DNA from: Myxococcales bacterium | GTDB lineage: Bacteria; Myxococcota_A; Polyangia; Fen-1088 | Assembly: GCA_003142855.1 (NCBI GenBank) | Contig: PLNW01000047.1 | Location: 1 to 64,000, forward strand | Direction of reading: 5' to 3' | DNA length: 64,000 nucleotides | Shown here: piece after piece, positions 1 through 8,996 of the stretch | Position numbering within the stretch: the first letter of the stretch is position 1 | Layout of the letters: every line of letters starts with the position of its first letter | The notes under the pieces: model-generated | Told to the model about the DNA's origin: nothing | The model's input: only the letters and a program-made list of their open reading frames with translations | Database searches by the model: none | Translations under genes and position numbers: made by a program

Positions 1-1304
1 TTTGAATCAGTAGTGTTAAGCAGGCCCGCGCTCCACTGGGCCGCCGCGTCCGGAGCGTTGTCGGCGTAGAGGTCGAGGGCGCCGCTGTAGTCGCCCACGT
101 AGGCGCCGTACTGCTGGAGCGCACGGGCGATCACCACGCCTGCCGACGAGAGGCCCAGGGTCGTGACGTCGATGCTCGGGTCGAGCTGGATGCGGCCGCC
201 GCAGGGGATGCCTCGATCCCTCTGGGCGCCCTGGCCGTTGGCCGCCTGCGCGGTGCTGGCCGGGGGGGTGAAGAAGCTGGAGCGGATGTGCGGATAGGCC
301 ACCACCAGCGCGTGGTCGATTCGACCCGCCAGGATCTCATCGGGGCGGATCAGGCCAGCGATGAGCGCGAATCCGCAGGCGCGAGGCCCCTGGGCGAAGT
401 TCCAGTCGGCGCCCGCGTCGGTGATGGGCGGACGGACGCCGGTGCCCAGGAGATCCATGTTCGCTCCCATGCCGCAGGTCCAGGAGCCACCCGAGTTGCT
501 GGCGTTCCAAAGCCCCCACTCGAGGTTGGTCGAGCGATCGATCACCAGCAGGTGGTGGTCGGATTGCGGATCGGGCTCTGCTCCCGCCGGGATCGGGATC
601 ATCGCGGTGCCGTTCTGCTTGTTCTTGTCGACCGCGAATCCGTAGCCCGCGCCGTCGCAGGAAACCAGGATTTGGGGCGTGCTCGCGTCCGCCCAGTACA
701 ACGGAACCGAGAAGCCACTGATGTTGACGTCGAGGTGCGGACCGTAGACGGAGCTGACGGCCCAGTCGGCGATCATGGCCGCGCTGTTGGGATCGAGCGC
801 CGGCGAGGACGGGATCGGGGTGTTCCAGGGACTGGCGTCGTTGAACGGACGCCAAACGCTGCTCGCTCCGCCAGCACCGCCGGCACCCGCGCTGCCGCCA
901 GCACCACCCGTGCCTCCCTTGCCGCCGCTGCCACCTTGACCGGCGCTGCCGCCGGACCCCGCAGCACCAGCGGCGCCACCACCGCCAGCAGCGCCCGCGC
1001 TACCGCCAGCACCCCCCGTGCCACCTTTGCCGCCGCTCCCGCCCTGACCGGCGCTGCCGTCGGACCCCGCAGCACCAGCGGCGCCACCAGCGCTGCCGCC
1101 GGCACCTGCCACCGCGTCCCGAGCGGCGTCAGGGCCGGCGTCGTTGCCAGTGAAAATTGACACGTCCGCCGTTGCCGCATCGCCGATCGTACGCGCGGCA
1201 TCGGCGCCGCCGCGCGTACGATCGCTTTGGCCGCAGGCCGGGGCAAGAATGAAAAACCAACCAAGGCCCGACAAGATTACGAACCGGCAACGGTCGTTCG
1301 ACAT
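1..1304 (-). CDS. Secreted protein with Gly-rich linker, function unknown (3' end cut off)
   Basis: The frame is open from an ATG at 1304 to the window edge (434 codons), so the C-terminus is missing. An AGGAAAGGG ribosome site precedes the ATG. The first 24 residues form a signal peptide ending LAPAC, a plausible but imperfect lipobox. Residues about 66-146 are a Gly/Ala/Ser linker made of repeated GSGG/GTGG units. From about residue 147 there is a globular domain with a WRPF...SPWNTPIP start and several conserved-looking Cys and Trp residues. I have seen SPWNTPI-type domains in secreted actinobacterial and myxobacterial proteins but cannot name a function. The neighbouring genes encode polysaccharide-degrading enzymes with the same linker style, so a cell-surface or secreted carbohydrate role is an inference only. 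Confidence 0.75.
   Translation of the reverse strand, partial: MSNDRCRFVILSGLGWFFILAPACGQSDRTRGGADAARTIGDAATADVSIFTGNDAGPDAARDAVAGAGGSAGGAAGAAGSDGSAGQGGSGGKGGTGGAGGSAGAAGGGGAAGAAGSGGSAGQGGSGGKGGTGGAGGSAGAGGAGGASSVWRPFNDASPWNTPIPSSPALDPNSAAMIADWAVSSVYGPHLDVNISGFSVPLYWADASTPQILVSCDGAGYGFAVDKNKQNGTAMIPIPAGAEPDPQSDHHLLVIDRSTNLEWGLWNASNSGGSWTCGMGANMDLLGTGVRPPITDAGADWNFAQGPRACGFALIAGLIRPDEILAGRIDHALVVAYPHIRSSFFTPPASTAQAANGQGAQRDRGIPCGGRIQLDPSIDVTTLGLSSAGVVIARALQQYGAYVGDYSGALDLYADNAPDAAAQWSAGLLNTTDS
1184..1224. repeat. Perfect 16-bp inverted repeat inside the coding region
   Basis: The arms at 1184-1199 and 1209-1224 are perfectly complementary with a 9-nt loop. It lies in codons just after the signal peptide of the partial secreted protein. 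The 13-mer CGCGCGTACGATC in the right arm recurs exactly at 8867-8879. Confidence 0.85.
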
Positions 1305-1873
1305 GGTTTTCCCTTTCCTGACGGAGATCATGGCCGAGGCCCTTCAATCCCGGCCAGTCTTTCCTTGGCTTCGACAGTGAAACGACCGCTGGGGTAGCGG
1401 TCGAGGTACCTGACAGCACCAGCACACGCGCTGGCGGAGCCGCGATCGCGGAACCGGCCCAGAGCAGACCAGCCAGTGAGAAGCGGCGCAGGGATCTTCC
1501 GCATCTGTGGCGAATCCATCGAAATCGATCGTCGCTGTGCATTCCCGAAGCGCGGACAGCGCGAAAACGCGCAGCCGGCATCGGCGTATTGTACGCGCGG
1601 AAGCCGCCCTCCGACAGTGGATGCGGCCGACGTCCCCATTCGCACAAACGAAGAACCTGTGTCCGTCCGGGCGTTCCTCACTACAGGCACAGGTGAAGGA
1701 GGGGCTTCCCAACGGGCCCTGAACGGAGGTAAGGTCCCCGCATGGGAAATAGCGAAGGTGGAGTCAGACAGCATCGACGTGAGGCTGGCGATCGGGCGCG
1801 GCAGAGCCTGGCGGATTCGAACCAACAGGCGCTTCCCTACACCGCGGGAATAAACCAGGGGGTTCGGGCCTCG
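1305..1873. other. Intergenic region without a convincing intact gene
   Basis: The minus-strand frame at about 1328-1440 ends in a peptide resembling the TPR-type tail of other proteins (YLDRYPSGRF...AKERL), so it may be a decayed 3' gene fragment, but no credible start or domain supports a gene. Around 1808-1832 the minus strand shows a TTCGAAT T-loop-like hairpin without the rest of a tRNA. Confidence 0.4.
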
Positions 1874-2374
1874 ATGCGCAGCGGGGACGTGCTCTTGTTT
1901 CGCGGCAGCGGTCTATTGAGCCGGCTCATTCGACTTGCCACCCACAGTCGCTATTCGCACGCGGGGTTGGTGTTTCGCTACCGGGAGCGTGTCTACTGTC
2001 TGGAAGCCGTGGGTAAGGGTGTGCGTCTCGCTCCTGTGTCGCGGCTGCTCGATCACTATCCGGACGGGATCTTCTACTGCGGCCTGGGCGCGCTTGACCC
2101 GGCACGCGAAACCGCGCTTGGATTCGGGTTCCAGCAACTCTCCCTCCCGTACGACGTGCTTGGTTTGGTGCGGTTCGCCCTTGCGCTGATCTTCGCCACG
2201 CGGCGTCCGGTCAAGCCAGACCAGCGCTGGTTCTGCTCCGAGCTGGTGGCAGCAGCCTACCGCATCGCTGAGTTTCCCCTGACTGATGAGTTGCCGTGCT
2301 ACGCCTCGCCCGTCGATTTGATCAATGGCCACAAACTCGAGCTGCGTGGTCGTCTGACCGCTTTGGATGTATGA
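1874..2374 (+). CDS. YiiX/YebB-type NlpC/P60-like cysteine hydrolase
   Basis: This 166-aa protein starts MRSGDVLLFRG, the typical start of the permuted papain-fold (YiiX-like) family, with the conserved His in YSHAG at about residue 28 and the nucleophile Cys in WFCSELV at about residue 121. The family is thought to hydrolyse amide or ester bonds in peptidoglycan or lipids. The same frame is open back to an ATG at 1742, but those 44 extra residues are low in information and overlap the tRNA-like hairpin, so I prefer the internal ATG. No signal peptide is visible. The gene faces the convergent pectate lyase at 2441 and is probably monocistronic. Confidence 0.75.
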   Translation: MRSGDVLLFRGSGLLSRLIRLATHSRYSHAGLVFRYRERVYCLEAVGKGVRLAPVSRLLDHYPDGIFYCGLGALDPARETALGFGFQQLSLPYDVLGLVRFALALIFATRRPVKPDQRWFCSELVAAAYRIAEFPLTDELPCYASPVDLINGHKLELRGRLTALDV

Positions 2375-2440
2375 GGGCGAGCCGGCCGCGGTTCAGGCTC
2401 GACCCCATCGATCAGGTCATCGTCGAGGGTCCCGATTGTC

Positions 2441-4453
2441 TCAATGCCTTTTTCGAAGCCGAAGTGCGACCACGACAAACCCGAGCAGCGCAAGAACTGG
2501 GTAGCTCCTTGTCTCGACCCCGGAAATGCGACAGGAGCAGCCGCCGCTGCTTGCCTGGGCTGCACTGGTGACGGTCGTCGCGCCACCCGTCGTACCGATT
2601 CCCGGAGTTCCGCCTGTGCCGGCCCTGCCCCCAGCTCCGACTGGGCCAGTACTGGCTATCCCACCGCTCGCAGACAATCCGCCAGCTCCGATTGCTCCAC
2701 CAGTCGCGGCACCGCTGCCGGTTCCTACCCCGCCGCCAGATCCGACCGTCCCTCCCATGGAAACTGCGCCACCCATTCCACTGCCTCCAGACCCGCCCTG
2801 GGATTCCGTCGCTCCACCGCCCGCCGTGGTCCCGCCAGCTTTGGTAGCGCCGCCGCTGCTCATGATGCCCCCACTTGCCGTGGCAGCGCCGGCTCCCGTA
2901 GTGCCGCCGGTTCCTGTCACGCCACCACCGGCCGTGGTCCCGCCAGCTTTCGTAGCGCCACCGGTGCCCATCATGCCCCCAGTTGTCATGGCACCGCCGG
3001 CCCCCGCAGTGCCACCGGTTCCTGTCGCGCCACCACTTGCCGGTGTGTCACGAGCGTCGACGGGAGGGAGAGCGGCGTCGACCGGATGGAGAGTTCCGGC
3101 GTCGGCAGTTGCGGGTGGCGTGGTGGTGCCGCCTGGGCAAGCGAGATCGGCTAGTTCGTTTAGGTATTTCTCGACGTTGGTGTAGCCATCGCCGGTGTAG
3201 TCGCCGTTGCCGTCGCTGGCACTGTTCGGGTTCAGCCCGTGCGCAGTCTCCCAGGTATCCGGTATGCCGTCACCGTCGGTGTCAAAGCCCGCGGGCCGAG
3301 TTACCTGTGTCATGGCCGGCTGACCGCCCACATCGCTTTCGTCGGCGATGATCGCCCCCTTTGTTCCGAGCGAGGTGAGTTGGTCGATAAGTCGCAACTC
3401 GACGGCGTCCCGATGCTGACAGGTCCCGGCCTGGGCCACGACGCGCGCATAGGCATCCTCTGCGCTTAGCACCGTGACAGGCACAGGAGGCTTGCTATAC
3501 GCTGCCGTCTCGAAGGTCGGGGGCGAGGTACCCTGGAAATCTGCCTCGACCACTGCCCGTCCATTGAGTTGGCCGTCCTTGTTCACGTCCACCATGTTGC
3601 CGGTTTGGTAGGCGTGGTCGGTATTTGTATAGAACGTGAAGAACTTGTCGACGGCCGTGGGGCCAGCAATCAGATAGTTGCCAATGTAGTCCTCGTACCA
3701 GTCGGTCCCTGAGTGGCCGCCGATAATGCCGCCACCAGTGCCCCAGTCATAGACGACGTTGTTGATGCACTCTCCGTTCGCTTTGAACTTGGGGTTGCGC
3801 TCTTGGTTGTCGATCCATAGGTTGTGGGCGATGGTGATGTCCTGCTCTCCATCGATGATGGAGCCGAAATTTTGCGGAGGCACGCCCTCGCCGACGATCG
3901 AGTTCTGCAGGGTCACGGTGCTGCTGGTACCGGTGATGCCGAAGTTGTCCCAGCGTCCCCATTGTATGGAGACGTGATCGAAGATCATGTTCGTGCCGTC
4001 GGTGATGTTGACGGTCTTCTTGGCACTGCCCGAGCTGTCGGTCATGCCCTGACGAAAACGGAGATAGCGCACGATCATGTTGCTGCGGCTGCTGAAGCTG
4101 GTTTCCCTGCCATAGATGGTGATGCCATCACCCGGGGCGCTCTGGCCCGCCAAGGTGATGTTGTCGCCAGCGACGACAATGACGTCGGTGGGTTTGATCA
4201 CGCCGCTGACGTCGAACACCACAATGCGGTTGCCCTGGCTGACGGCATCGCGCAGGGAGCCGCTTCCGGAATCGGCGAGGGTGGTGACGTGAACCACCTG
4301 GCCCTTGCGGCCGCCGGTGACCATTGCGGCAAAGCCTTCGGCCCCGGGAAAAGCCAGCGGAGCCGCCACGGCCGAGCCTGCGGCCATGGTTGCAATTACT
4401 AGCGCCGTGGTGCCACACCAACGACGAAGACTCGGTGAAACGGGTGCATGCAT
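2441..4453 (-). CDS. Secreted pectate lyase (PL1-like) with MYXO-CTERM sorting tail
   Basis: Predicted extracellular enzyme of 670 aa that cleaves pectate by beta-elimination. The ATG at 4453 has GGGAGG 8 nt upstream; a TTG one codon earlier is less likely. Residues 1-31 are a signal peptide ending AVAA. The catalytic region (about 32-330) opens with the PL1 signature AFPGAEGF and GGRKGQV, followed by a beta-helix with NITLAGQSAPGDGI and FDHVSIQW. Around 395-440 there is a calcium-binding type DTDGDGIPDTWE repeat. Then come a Gly/Thr/Ala linker (about 475-620) and a MYXO-CTERM tail with GGCSCR, a hydrophobic stretch and RLRKRH. The tail marks the organism as myxobacterial and predicts surface anchoring. 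It is divergent from a second pectate lyase at 4901. Confidence 0.9.
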   Translation of the reverse strand: MHAPVSPSLRRWCGTTALVIATMAAGSAVAAPLAFPGAEGFAAMVTGGRKGQVVHVTTLADSGSGSLRDAVSQGNRIVVFDVSGVIKPTDVIVVAGDNITLAGQSAPGDGITIYGRETSFSSRSNMIVRYLRFRQGMTDSSGSAKKTVNITDGTNMIFDHVSIQWGRWDNFGITGTSSTVTLQNSIVGEGVPPQNFGSIIDGEQDITIAHNLWIDNQERNPKFKANGECINNVVYDWGTGGGIIGGHSGTDWYEDYIGNYLIAGPTAVDKFFTFYTNTDHAYQTGNMVDVNKDGQLNGRAVVEADFQGTSPPTFETAAYSKPPVPVTVLSAEDAYARVVAQAGTCQHRDAVELRLIDQLTSLGTKGAIIADESDVGGQPAMTQVTRPAGFDTDGDGIPDTWETAHGLNPNSASDGNGDYTGDGYTNVEKYLNELADLACPGGTTTPPATADAGTLHPVDAALPPVDARDTPASGGATGTGGTAGAGGAMTTGGMMGTGGATKAGGTTAGGGVTGTGGTTGAGAATASGGIMSSGGATKAGGTTAGGGATESQGGSGGSGMGGAVSMGGTVGSGGGVGTGSGAATGGAIGAGGLSASGGIASTGPVGAGGRAGTGGTPGIGTTGGATTVTSAAQASSGGCSCRISGVETRSYPVLALLGFVVVALRLRKRH

Positions 4454-4900
4454 CAAGATGACCTCCCAAGTTCAGCAAGCATTATAGTGGCTTGTCGGTG
4501 GGTGTGGAAACGCGCATTGAAAAGCGCTCCACGCGTACGGGATTGTATCGAAGGTCCTCGTGCGCAACTGGGCTGGCATGCGTCGTGGTTGATGTTGAAA
4601 CGAAGAAACAAGTCGGCGCAGGGCAAGTTTCCCCAGCGATTCCAGGGTGCTTGCACTTGCACCGCGAGCTCTCCAATGCTATGAGTCACGGCTGGACAGG
4701 GCTTTTTCTGGACTGCGATGACCCATTCTGCCGGGTCGTTGCCCCGTATAATTGGAATTTTTCGTGCAAAAGGAAGTCGCCCTTCTCACACGGCGGGACA
4801 CGAGTATCTTTCAATGAGTTCGCGACGACTGCACCTTCGCACGCCAAAATCCAGATGTTCTGGTTTGGCGCTATGTGAGGATATTGAGAAAGGCCACAAC
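4454..4900. promoter_or_regulatory. Divergent intergenic region between two pectate lyase genes
   Basis: About 450 bp with lower GC than the genes around it and no convincing gene. By position it must carry the promoters of both lyases. I could not pick out a clear -35/-10 pair or operator. Confidence 0.4.
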
Positions 4901-6802
4901 ATGAGGAACTGCCAAGTCTTGCTGGGCATCGCGATCCTGGGCACCGCCCTTGCTGGCGCGTGCTCGAATGGCGGCGCCGGAACTCAAGCCAGCGGAGGCG
5001 CGGGAGGCAGCAGTTCCAACGTGTCGGGCACTGGAGGCGACAACGGCACAGGTGGAACCTCAAATTCGGGTGGCGCAACCGGCGGGCGCTCGGGCAGCGG
5101 TGGTGCTGCGACCAGCGGCGGTGCGACAGCCATGGGAGGTGCGACCAGCGCTGGAGGGACGATGGGCGGCAGCACGGTCGGGTCCGGCGGCAGCGCGGCT
5201 ACTGGCGGCTCGATCAGCACTGGTGGAGTGATGGGCACAGGTGGCGCGATGGGCGGCACGACTCGCACGGGCGGAGCGACTGGCGGCAGCACCGCTACTG
5301 GCGGAGCGGCTGGCGGCAGCACAACCGGTGTCGGCGGAGCGACGGGAGGAACGACTGTCATGGGCGGAACGACCGCCAGCACCACCGATCTCGGCGGAGC
5401 GACGGCAGGGAGGGGCGGAGCCATGGGAGGTACGACCATCGATACAGGCGGCGTGACAGGGGGCAAGGGCGGAACGATCGGTTCAGGGGGCAGCACGAGT
5501 TCGGGAGGCACGACAGGAAAGGGCGGGTCCTCGGGTTCCGGGGGCAGCGCAGGCCAATCCGGCTCAGGTGGATCAATCCTGTCCGGCCCAGCGGTCGCAT
5601 TTCCCGGCGCGCTCGGTTTTGGGAAGAAAGCGACTGGCGGGCGAGGCTATGCCGTCTACCATGTGACCAACTTGAACGACACCGGCACGGGCTCCTTCCG
5701 CGACGCCGTCAGCGCGGACAACCGCATCGTGGTCTTCGATGTCGGCGGCTACGTCCTTCTGACAACGGCCGTGTCAGTCAAGAGCAACCTGACCATTGCA
5801 GGTCAGACGGCGCCTGGCGACGGCATTGGTTTCCAGGGGTTCGAGGTTTCGTTTAACGCTGCGTCTAACATAATCGTGCGCTACGTGCGCTTCCGCCAGG
5901 GCCTCATCGATCCCGATTGGAGGAAAAGCGGGATCAACCTGCTCAATGGCAGCAACATGATCTTCGATCACATCTCGATCGAGTTCGCTCAGTACAACAA
6001 CATCGACGCGGTGGATGCGACCAACATCACAGTCCAGTATTCCATCAACGCGGACCCAACCCACCAGCAGTTCGGGGCGCACACTGAGGGAGGCGGCTTC
6101 TTCACCTGGTATGCCAACCTCTGGGCCAATGCCCATGGTCGCTTGCCCCTGGCCAAGGCCAACACCCAGTACGTCAACAACGTGGCCTACAACTACCAGT
6201 ACGCCTATTGTGCCGGGGATACCGGCGGTTCTAACTGGCACGACATCATCAACAACTACTTCATTGCGGGCCCGTCCACGACCAGCCCAGGAGACGATTT
6301 CTATCAGATGAACGCCGGGCAAACCGTCTACGCCAGCGGGAATCTCCTCGACAGCAATGCCGACGGCACGCTCAACGGCACGGACGCAGGTCAGCCGGGC
6401 GGCACCACCAAGGCGAGCAAGGCGAACTCAACAGACACCGCTAGCCTGCCGACCGCCAGTGCGGCAGCCGCATATGCCGATGTCTTGGCCAACGCTGGCT
6501 GCTGGCCAAACAAGCGCGATCAAGTCGATTCTCTCGTGATCGCCGATGTGAAATCGCTGGGAAAATCAGGCAAGTTGTGGACGGACCAGAATGCTACGGG
6601 CCTCACCAACAGCGGCTACGGGACGTTGGCAGGCGGGACCGCGCCGGTCGACACGGACAAGGATGGCATGCCAGATGCCTGGGAAACCAAGTACGGCCTG
6701 AATCCGAACGACCCCTCCGATGCCACCGGCGACTTCGACAAGACCGGATACACGAACATCGAGAAGTACATCAACGGGATCGTAGATGGACTGTACCCAT
6801 AG
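4901..6802 (+). CDS. Secreted pectate lyase-like lipoprotein with long Gly-rich linker
   Basis: Predicted 633-aa surface polysaccharide lyase. The ATG at 4901 gives a signal peptide ending LAGAC, so Cys21 is the likely lipidation site; upstream codons in frame add no credible signal. Residues about 25-230 are a Gly/Ser/Thr linker. The PL1-type beta-helix (about 232-540) has AFPGALGFGKKATGG, LTIAGQTAPGDG and FDHISIEF, closely parallel to the lyase at 2441. The C-terminus carries DTDKDGMPDAWE and ends at ...GLYP with no MYXO-CTERM tail, so the two paralogues are probably anchored differently: this one by an N-terminal lipid, the other by a C-terminal tail. Confidence 0.88.
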   Translation: MRNCQVLLGIAILGTALAGACSNGGAGTQASGGAGGSSSNVSGTGGDNGTGGTSNSGGATGGRSGSGGAATSGGATAMGGATSAGGTMGGSTVGSGGSAATGGSISTGGVMGTGGAMGGTTRTGGATGGSTATGGAAGGSTTGVGGATGGTTVMGGTTASTTDLGGATAGRGGAMGGTTIDTGGVTGGKGGTIGSGGSTSSGGTTGKGGSSGSGGSAGQSGSGGSILSGPAVAFPGALGFGKKATGGRGYAVYHVTNLNDTGTGSFRDAVSADNRIVVFDVGGYVLLTTAVSVKSNLTIAGQTAPGDGIGFQGFEVSFNAASNIIVRYVRFRQGLIDPDWRKSGINLLNGSNMIFDHISIEFAQYNNIDAVDATNITVQYSINADPTHQQFGAHTEGGGFFTWYANLWANAHGRLPLAKANTQYVNNVAYNYQYAYCAGDTGGSNWHDIINNYFIAGPSTTSPGDDFYQMNAGQTVYASGNLLDSNADGTLNGTDAGQPGGTTKASKANSTDTASLPTASAAAAYADVLANAGCWPNKRDQVDSLVIADVKSLGKSGKLWTDQNATGLTNSGYGTLAGGTAPVDTDKDGMPDAWETKYGLNPNDPSDATGDFDKTGYTNIEKYINGIVDGLYP

Positions 6803-6991
6803 TGCGGCATCCCCCAGCCGAGCCGCATAGGTGCCAACCCTCGGAGTCGGCCTGCTGGAAGATCCCGAGTGGCGCCCAGACAGAGGGCGCGCGATAGACC
6901 TAGCCACCAGATGCTGTGGTCGCATGGAAATGATAATATCTTCCTTGGCTGGGCACCTGGTTCCAGCTGTGTCACCCAGCCGGAGAGAGAC

Positions 6992-8383
6992 ATGAAAGCA
7001 TCTTCCTTGCTTGGCACGCTTCTCTTTGTCTGGTTCGCTCCGCTGGTGGTGGGACTTTTCGGCTGTGGGGGAACCGCGGCCAGTAACCCGCCCACCACCA
7101 AGGCCGACGCCGCGGCCCTTCCCGCTGGTGGCAGTGGCGGCACGGGCGGAGCCACGCTTGGCACCGGCGGCAGCGCGACCAGCGCGGGCGGCACAACTTC
7201 TGGCTCGGGTGGCGCCACTCGCGCCGGAGGCAGCGCGACCAGCTCCGGCGGCACAACTTCTGGTGGCGTCACTGGTACCGGCGGCAGCACCACCAGCTCC
7301 GGCGGCGCGCCCCCTGGATCGGGCGGCTCGACCACCGCTACGCGCGGCTCGACGACCGAAACGGGCGGCAATACGTCCGGAAACGGCGGCAGCATCGCAA
7401 CCGGGGGCCGCTTGGGCAGCGGCGGCACGGCCGCAAGCGGTGGCACAAGCGCAGGGACGGTGGGGAGCGGTGGGAATGCGGGAAAGGGTGGCTTCGACGG
7501 TGGAAGCGCAGGCTCGGGAGGAAGCACCGGAACCACTGGTTCCCCACGTGACGGATCAGCCGATGCTCCCACCGCCGGTGCGGGCGGTACGATCGACGCG
7601 GGCAGTGGTGGGCCAGAGCAGTGCGCGAACCGAGCGGCCATCGATAGTACGAAGTGGAAGCTGGTGTGGTCGGACGAGTTCGACAAGGACGGCGCCCCGG
7701 ATTCTTCGAATTGGGGCTACGAAAAGGGATTCGTCCGCAATTCGGAGCTCCAGTGGTACCAGCCGGACAATGCCACGGTGTCGGGCGGACTGCTCACCAT
7801 CGCCGCGCAGAAGCAACAAGTCTTGAACCCCAATTACAAGGCGGGCAGCACCGATTGGAAGCAGAATCGCCAATACGCCCAGTACACGTCGACCTCGATG
7901 ACGACCTCGGAAAAGAAGAGCTTCCTATATGGCCGGTTCGAGCTGTGCGGCCAGATCGATACACGTCAGGGCAGCTGGCCGGCCTTCTGGATCTTGGGCA
8001 ACGGGCTCAGCTGGCCGGCCTCCGGCGAGGTCGACATCATGGAGTACTACGCCAATGGCGTGCGCTCCAACATCTGCAAGCCCTCGGGGGGCAATTGCGA
8101 CTGGTCGGGGAGCGTGAGCCAGTCGCTGAGCTCACTGGGCGGCACGACCTGGTCGAACAAGTTCCACCTGTGGGCGATGGAATGGGATTCGCAGAAGATC
8201 AATCTCTACTTGGATGACAAGCTCGTGTACGGCTACACAATCACGAGCACGACCCCGTACACAGGGAATCCATTCTACATCCTGGTCAACCTCGCCATCG
8301 GCGCGAACGGCGGCGACCCGTCGAGCACGACGTTCCCGGTCACCTACCTGGTGGACTACGTGCGCGTCTACCAGAAGCCCTGA
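6992..8383 (+). CDS. GH16 family beta-glucanase lipoprotein
   Basis: Predicted endo-beta-glucanase (laminarinase/lichenase type) of 463 aa. A strong CGGAGAGAGA site precedes the ATG. The signal peptide ends LFGC, a good lipobox with Cys25. A Gly/Ser/Thr linker covers about 40-205. The GH16 jelly-roll domain (about 210-463) begins WKLVWSDEF and contains the catalytic EVDIME motif (E-x-D-x-x-E, about residues 345-350, nucleophile and acid/base Glu), with WPAFWILG before it and YLVDYVRVYQKP at the end, as is usual for the family. It follows a pectate lyase in the same direction after a 189-bp gap and completes a polysaccharide-degrading cluster. Exact substrate cannot be told from sequence. Confidence 0.9.
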   Translation: MKASSLLGTLLFVWFAPLVVGLFGCGGTAASNPPTTKADAAALPAGGSGGTGGATLGTGGSATSAGGTTSGSGGATRAGGSATSSGGTTSGGVTGTGGSTTSSGGAPPGSGGSTTATRGSTTETGGNTSGNGGSIATGGRLGSGGTAASGGTSAGTVGSGGNAGKGGFDGGSAGSGGSTGTTGSPRDGSADAPTAGAGGTIDAGSGGPEQCANRAAIDSTKWKLVWSDEFDKDGAPDSSNWGYEKGFVRNSELQWYQPDNATVSGGLLTIAAQKQQVLNPNYKAGSTDWKQNRQYAQYTSTSMTTSEKKSFLYGRFELCGQIDTRQGSWPAFWILGNGLSWPASGEVDIMEYYANGVRSNICKPSGGNCDWSGSVSQSLSSLGGTTWSNKFHLWAMEWDSQKINLYLDDKLVYGYTITSTTPYTGNPFYILVNLAIGANGGDPSSTTFPVTYLVDYVRVYQKP

Positions 8384-8466
8384 CCGATGACTGTGCCGGC
8401 CAGAGGCTTGCCGAGTTCTGGCAGCGCCTTGGTCATTGGGAGCGCACATCCCTCCCACCCTTCTGT

Positions 8467-8725
8467 GATGGCACGGGCTTTGAATGGTTTGGGGACGGAT
8501 CGGGAGGCGGCACCGGGTGCAGGGGGGCCTGTGGGCGGACCGTGTGGTGGTGCGGGCAGGCCAGGGTTTCGGATGGGCGGCGTGGGCGGCGTAATCGGGA
8601 ACGTGCCGTGGGCAGTGGGGCCTCAGCATGGTGGCGGAGTACCATTCTAGACGGAATCAGGGATGTCGTATTCGAGTGGCACCAGCAATACTCCGCCACT
8701 GTGCGGGGGCGTGATGTTGCAGGGA
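8467..8725 (+). ncRNA. G-rich structured intergenic repeat, copy 1 (candidate ncRNA)
   Basis: This stretch is similar over about 260 bp to 31494-31750, in the same orientation, and both copies are intergenic. It opens with TGGCAC-N5-TTGAA (8469-8484), resembling a sigma-54 -24/-12 promoter although the -12 GC is not perfect. Shared blocks include GCGGGCAGGCCAGGGTT, CGGATGGGCGGCGTGGG and CCTCAGCAT. It ends in an 11-bp perfect hairpin, GTGGCGGAGTA at 8631-8641 pairing with 8689-8699, followed by a shared TGTGC-GGGGC block. No start codon or ribosome site gives a convincing peptide. The ncRNA interpretation is inference; the repeat itself is seen directly. Confidence 0.5.
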
Positions 8726-8867
8726 GCGAAAGCAGGACTTTGTCTTGGACGCACTTTCTTGCCAGCAATGCGACCGAACCGGCGCGCTCGATCGCGTCCG
8801 AAGCGAAAGCGATCTTCGACCAGCGCAGGTCCACGATCCTGTTGAGCGCGGTGGTATGGCGCTCTTC

Positions 8868-8919
8868 GCGCGTACGATCTGTGCGCACGATTTGTTCGCA
8901 CGATTCGTGCGCTCTGGTC
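8868..8919. repeat. Short 13-bp tandem repeats (about 3.5 units)
   Basis: Units at 8868-8880, 8881-8893, 8894-8906 and a partial one at 8907-8919 share the core GCGyACGATy; one junction forms the palindrome GCACGA-T-TCGTGC. The spacing and palindromic core look like binding sites for an oligomeric regulator. It lies between the noncoding repeat and the 3' end of the sigma-54 activator gene, so no promoter is obvious. Confidence 0.6.
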
Positions 8920-8996
8920 CCCGAGCATCCGGCCATACGCGTCGCTATACTGCCGACGGACGGGTCGCCAGGGGATAAGCGGGACTCTGACCGATC

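Noticed and set aside
1328-1825. 165-codon minus-strand frame upstream of the first gene
   Set aside because: It starts in the tRNA-like hairpin and has mixed composition; only the last 25 residues look protein-like, so it is at best a remnant.
1801-1832. Minus-strand tRNA-like T-arm (TTCGAAT loop)
   Set aside because: The T-stem has a mismatch and no matching acceptor, D or anticodon arms are found within 90 bp.
2526-3185. Long Pro-rich plus-strand frame opposite the pectate lyase linker
   Set aside because: It is the antisense of a Gly-rich repeat, which always leaves an open Pro-rich frame in GC-rich DNA.
4984-5511. Long Pro/Val-rich minus-strand frame inside the second pectate lyase
   Set aside because: Antisense of the Gly/Thr linker; no ribosome site or domain.
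8387-8650. Frame shared by both G-rich repeat copies (CGGAGRPGFRMGGVGGV)
   Set aside because: The match at protein level follows from nucleotide identity; conservation does not favour third positions and no ribosome site is present, so a peptide is unlikely.
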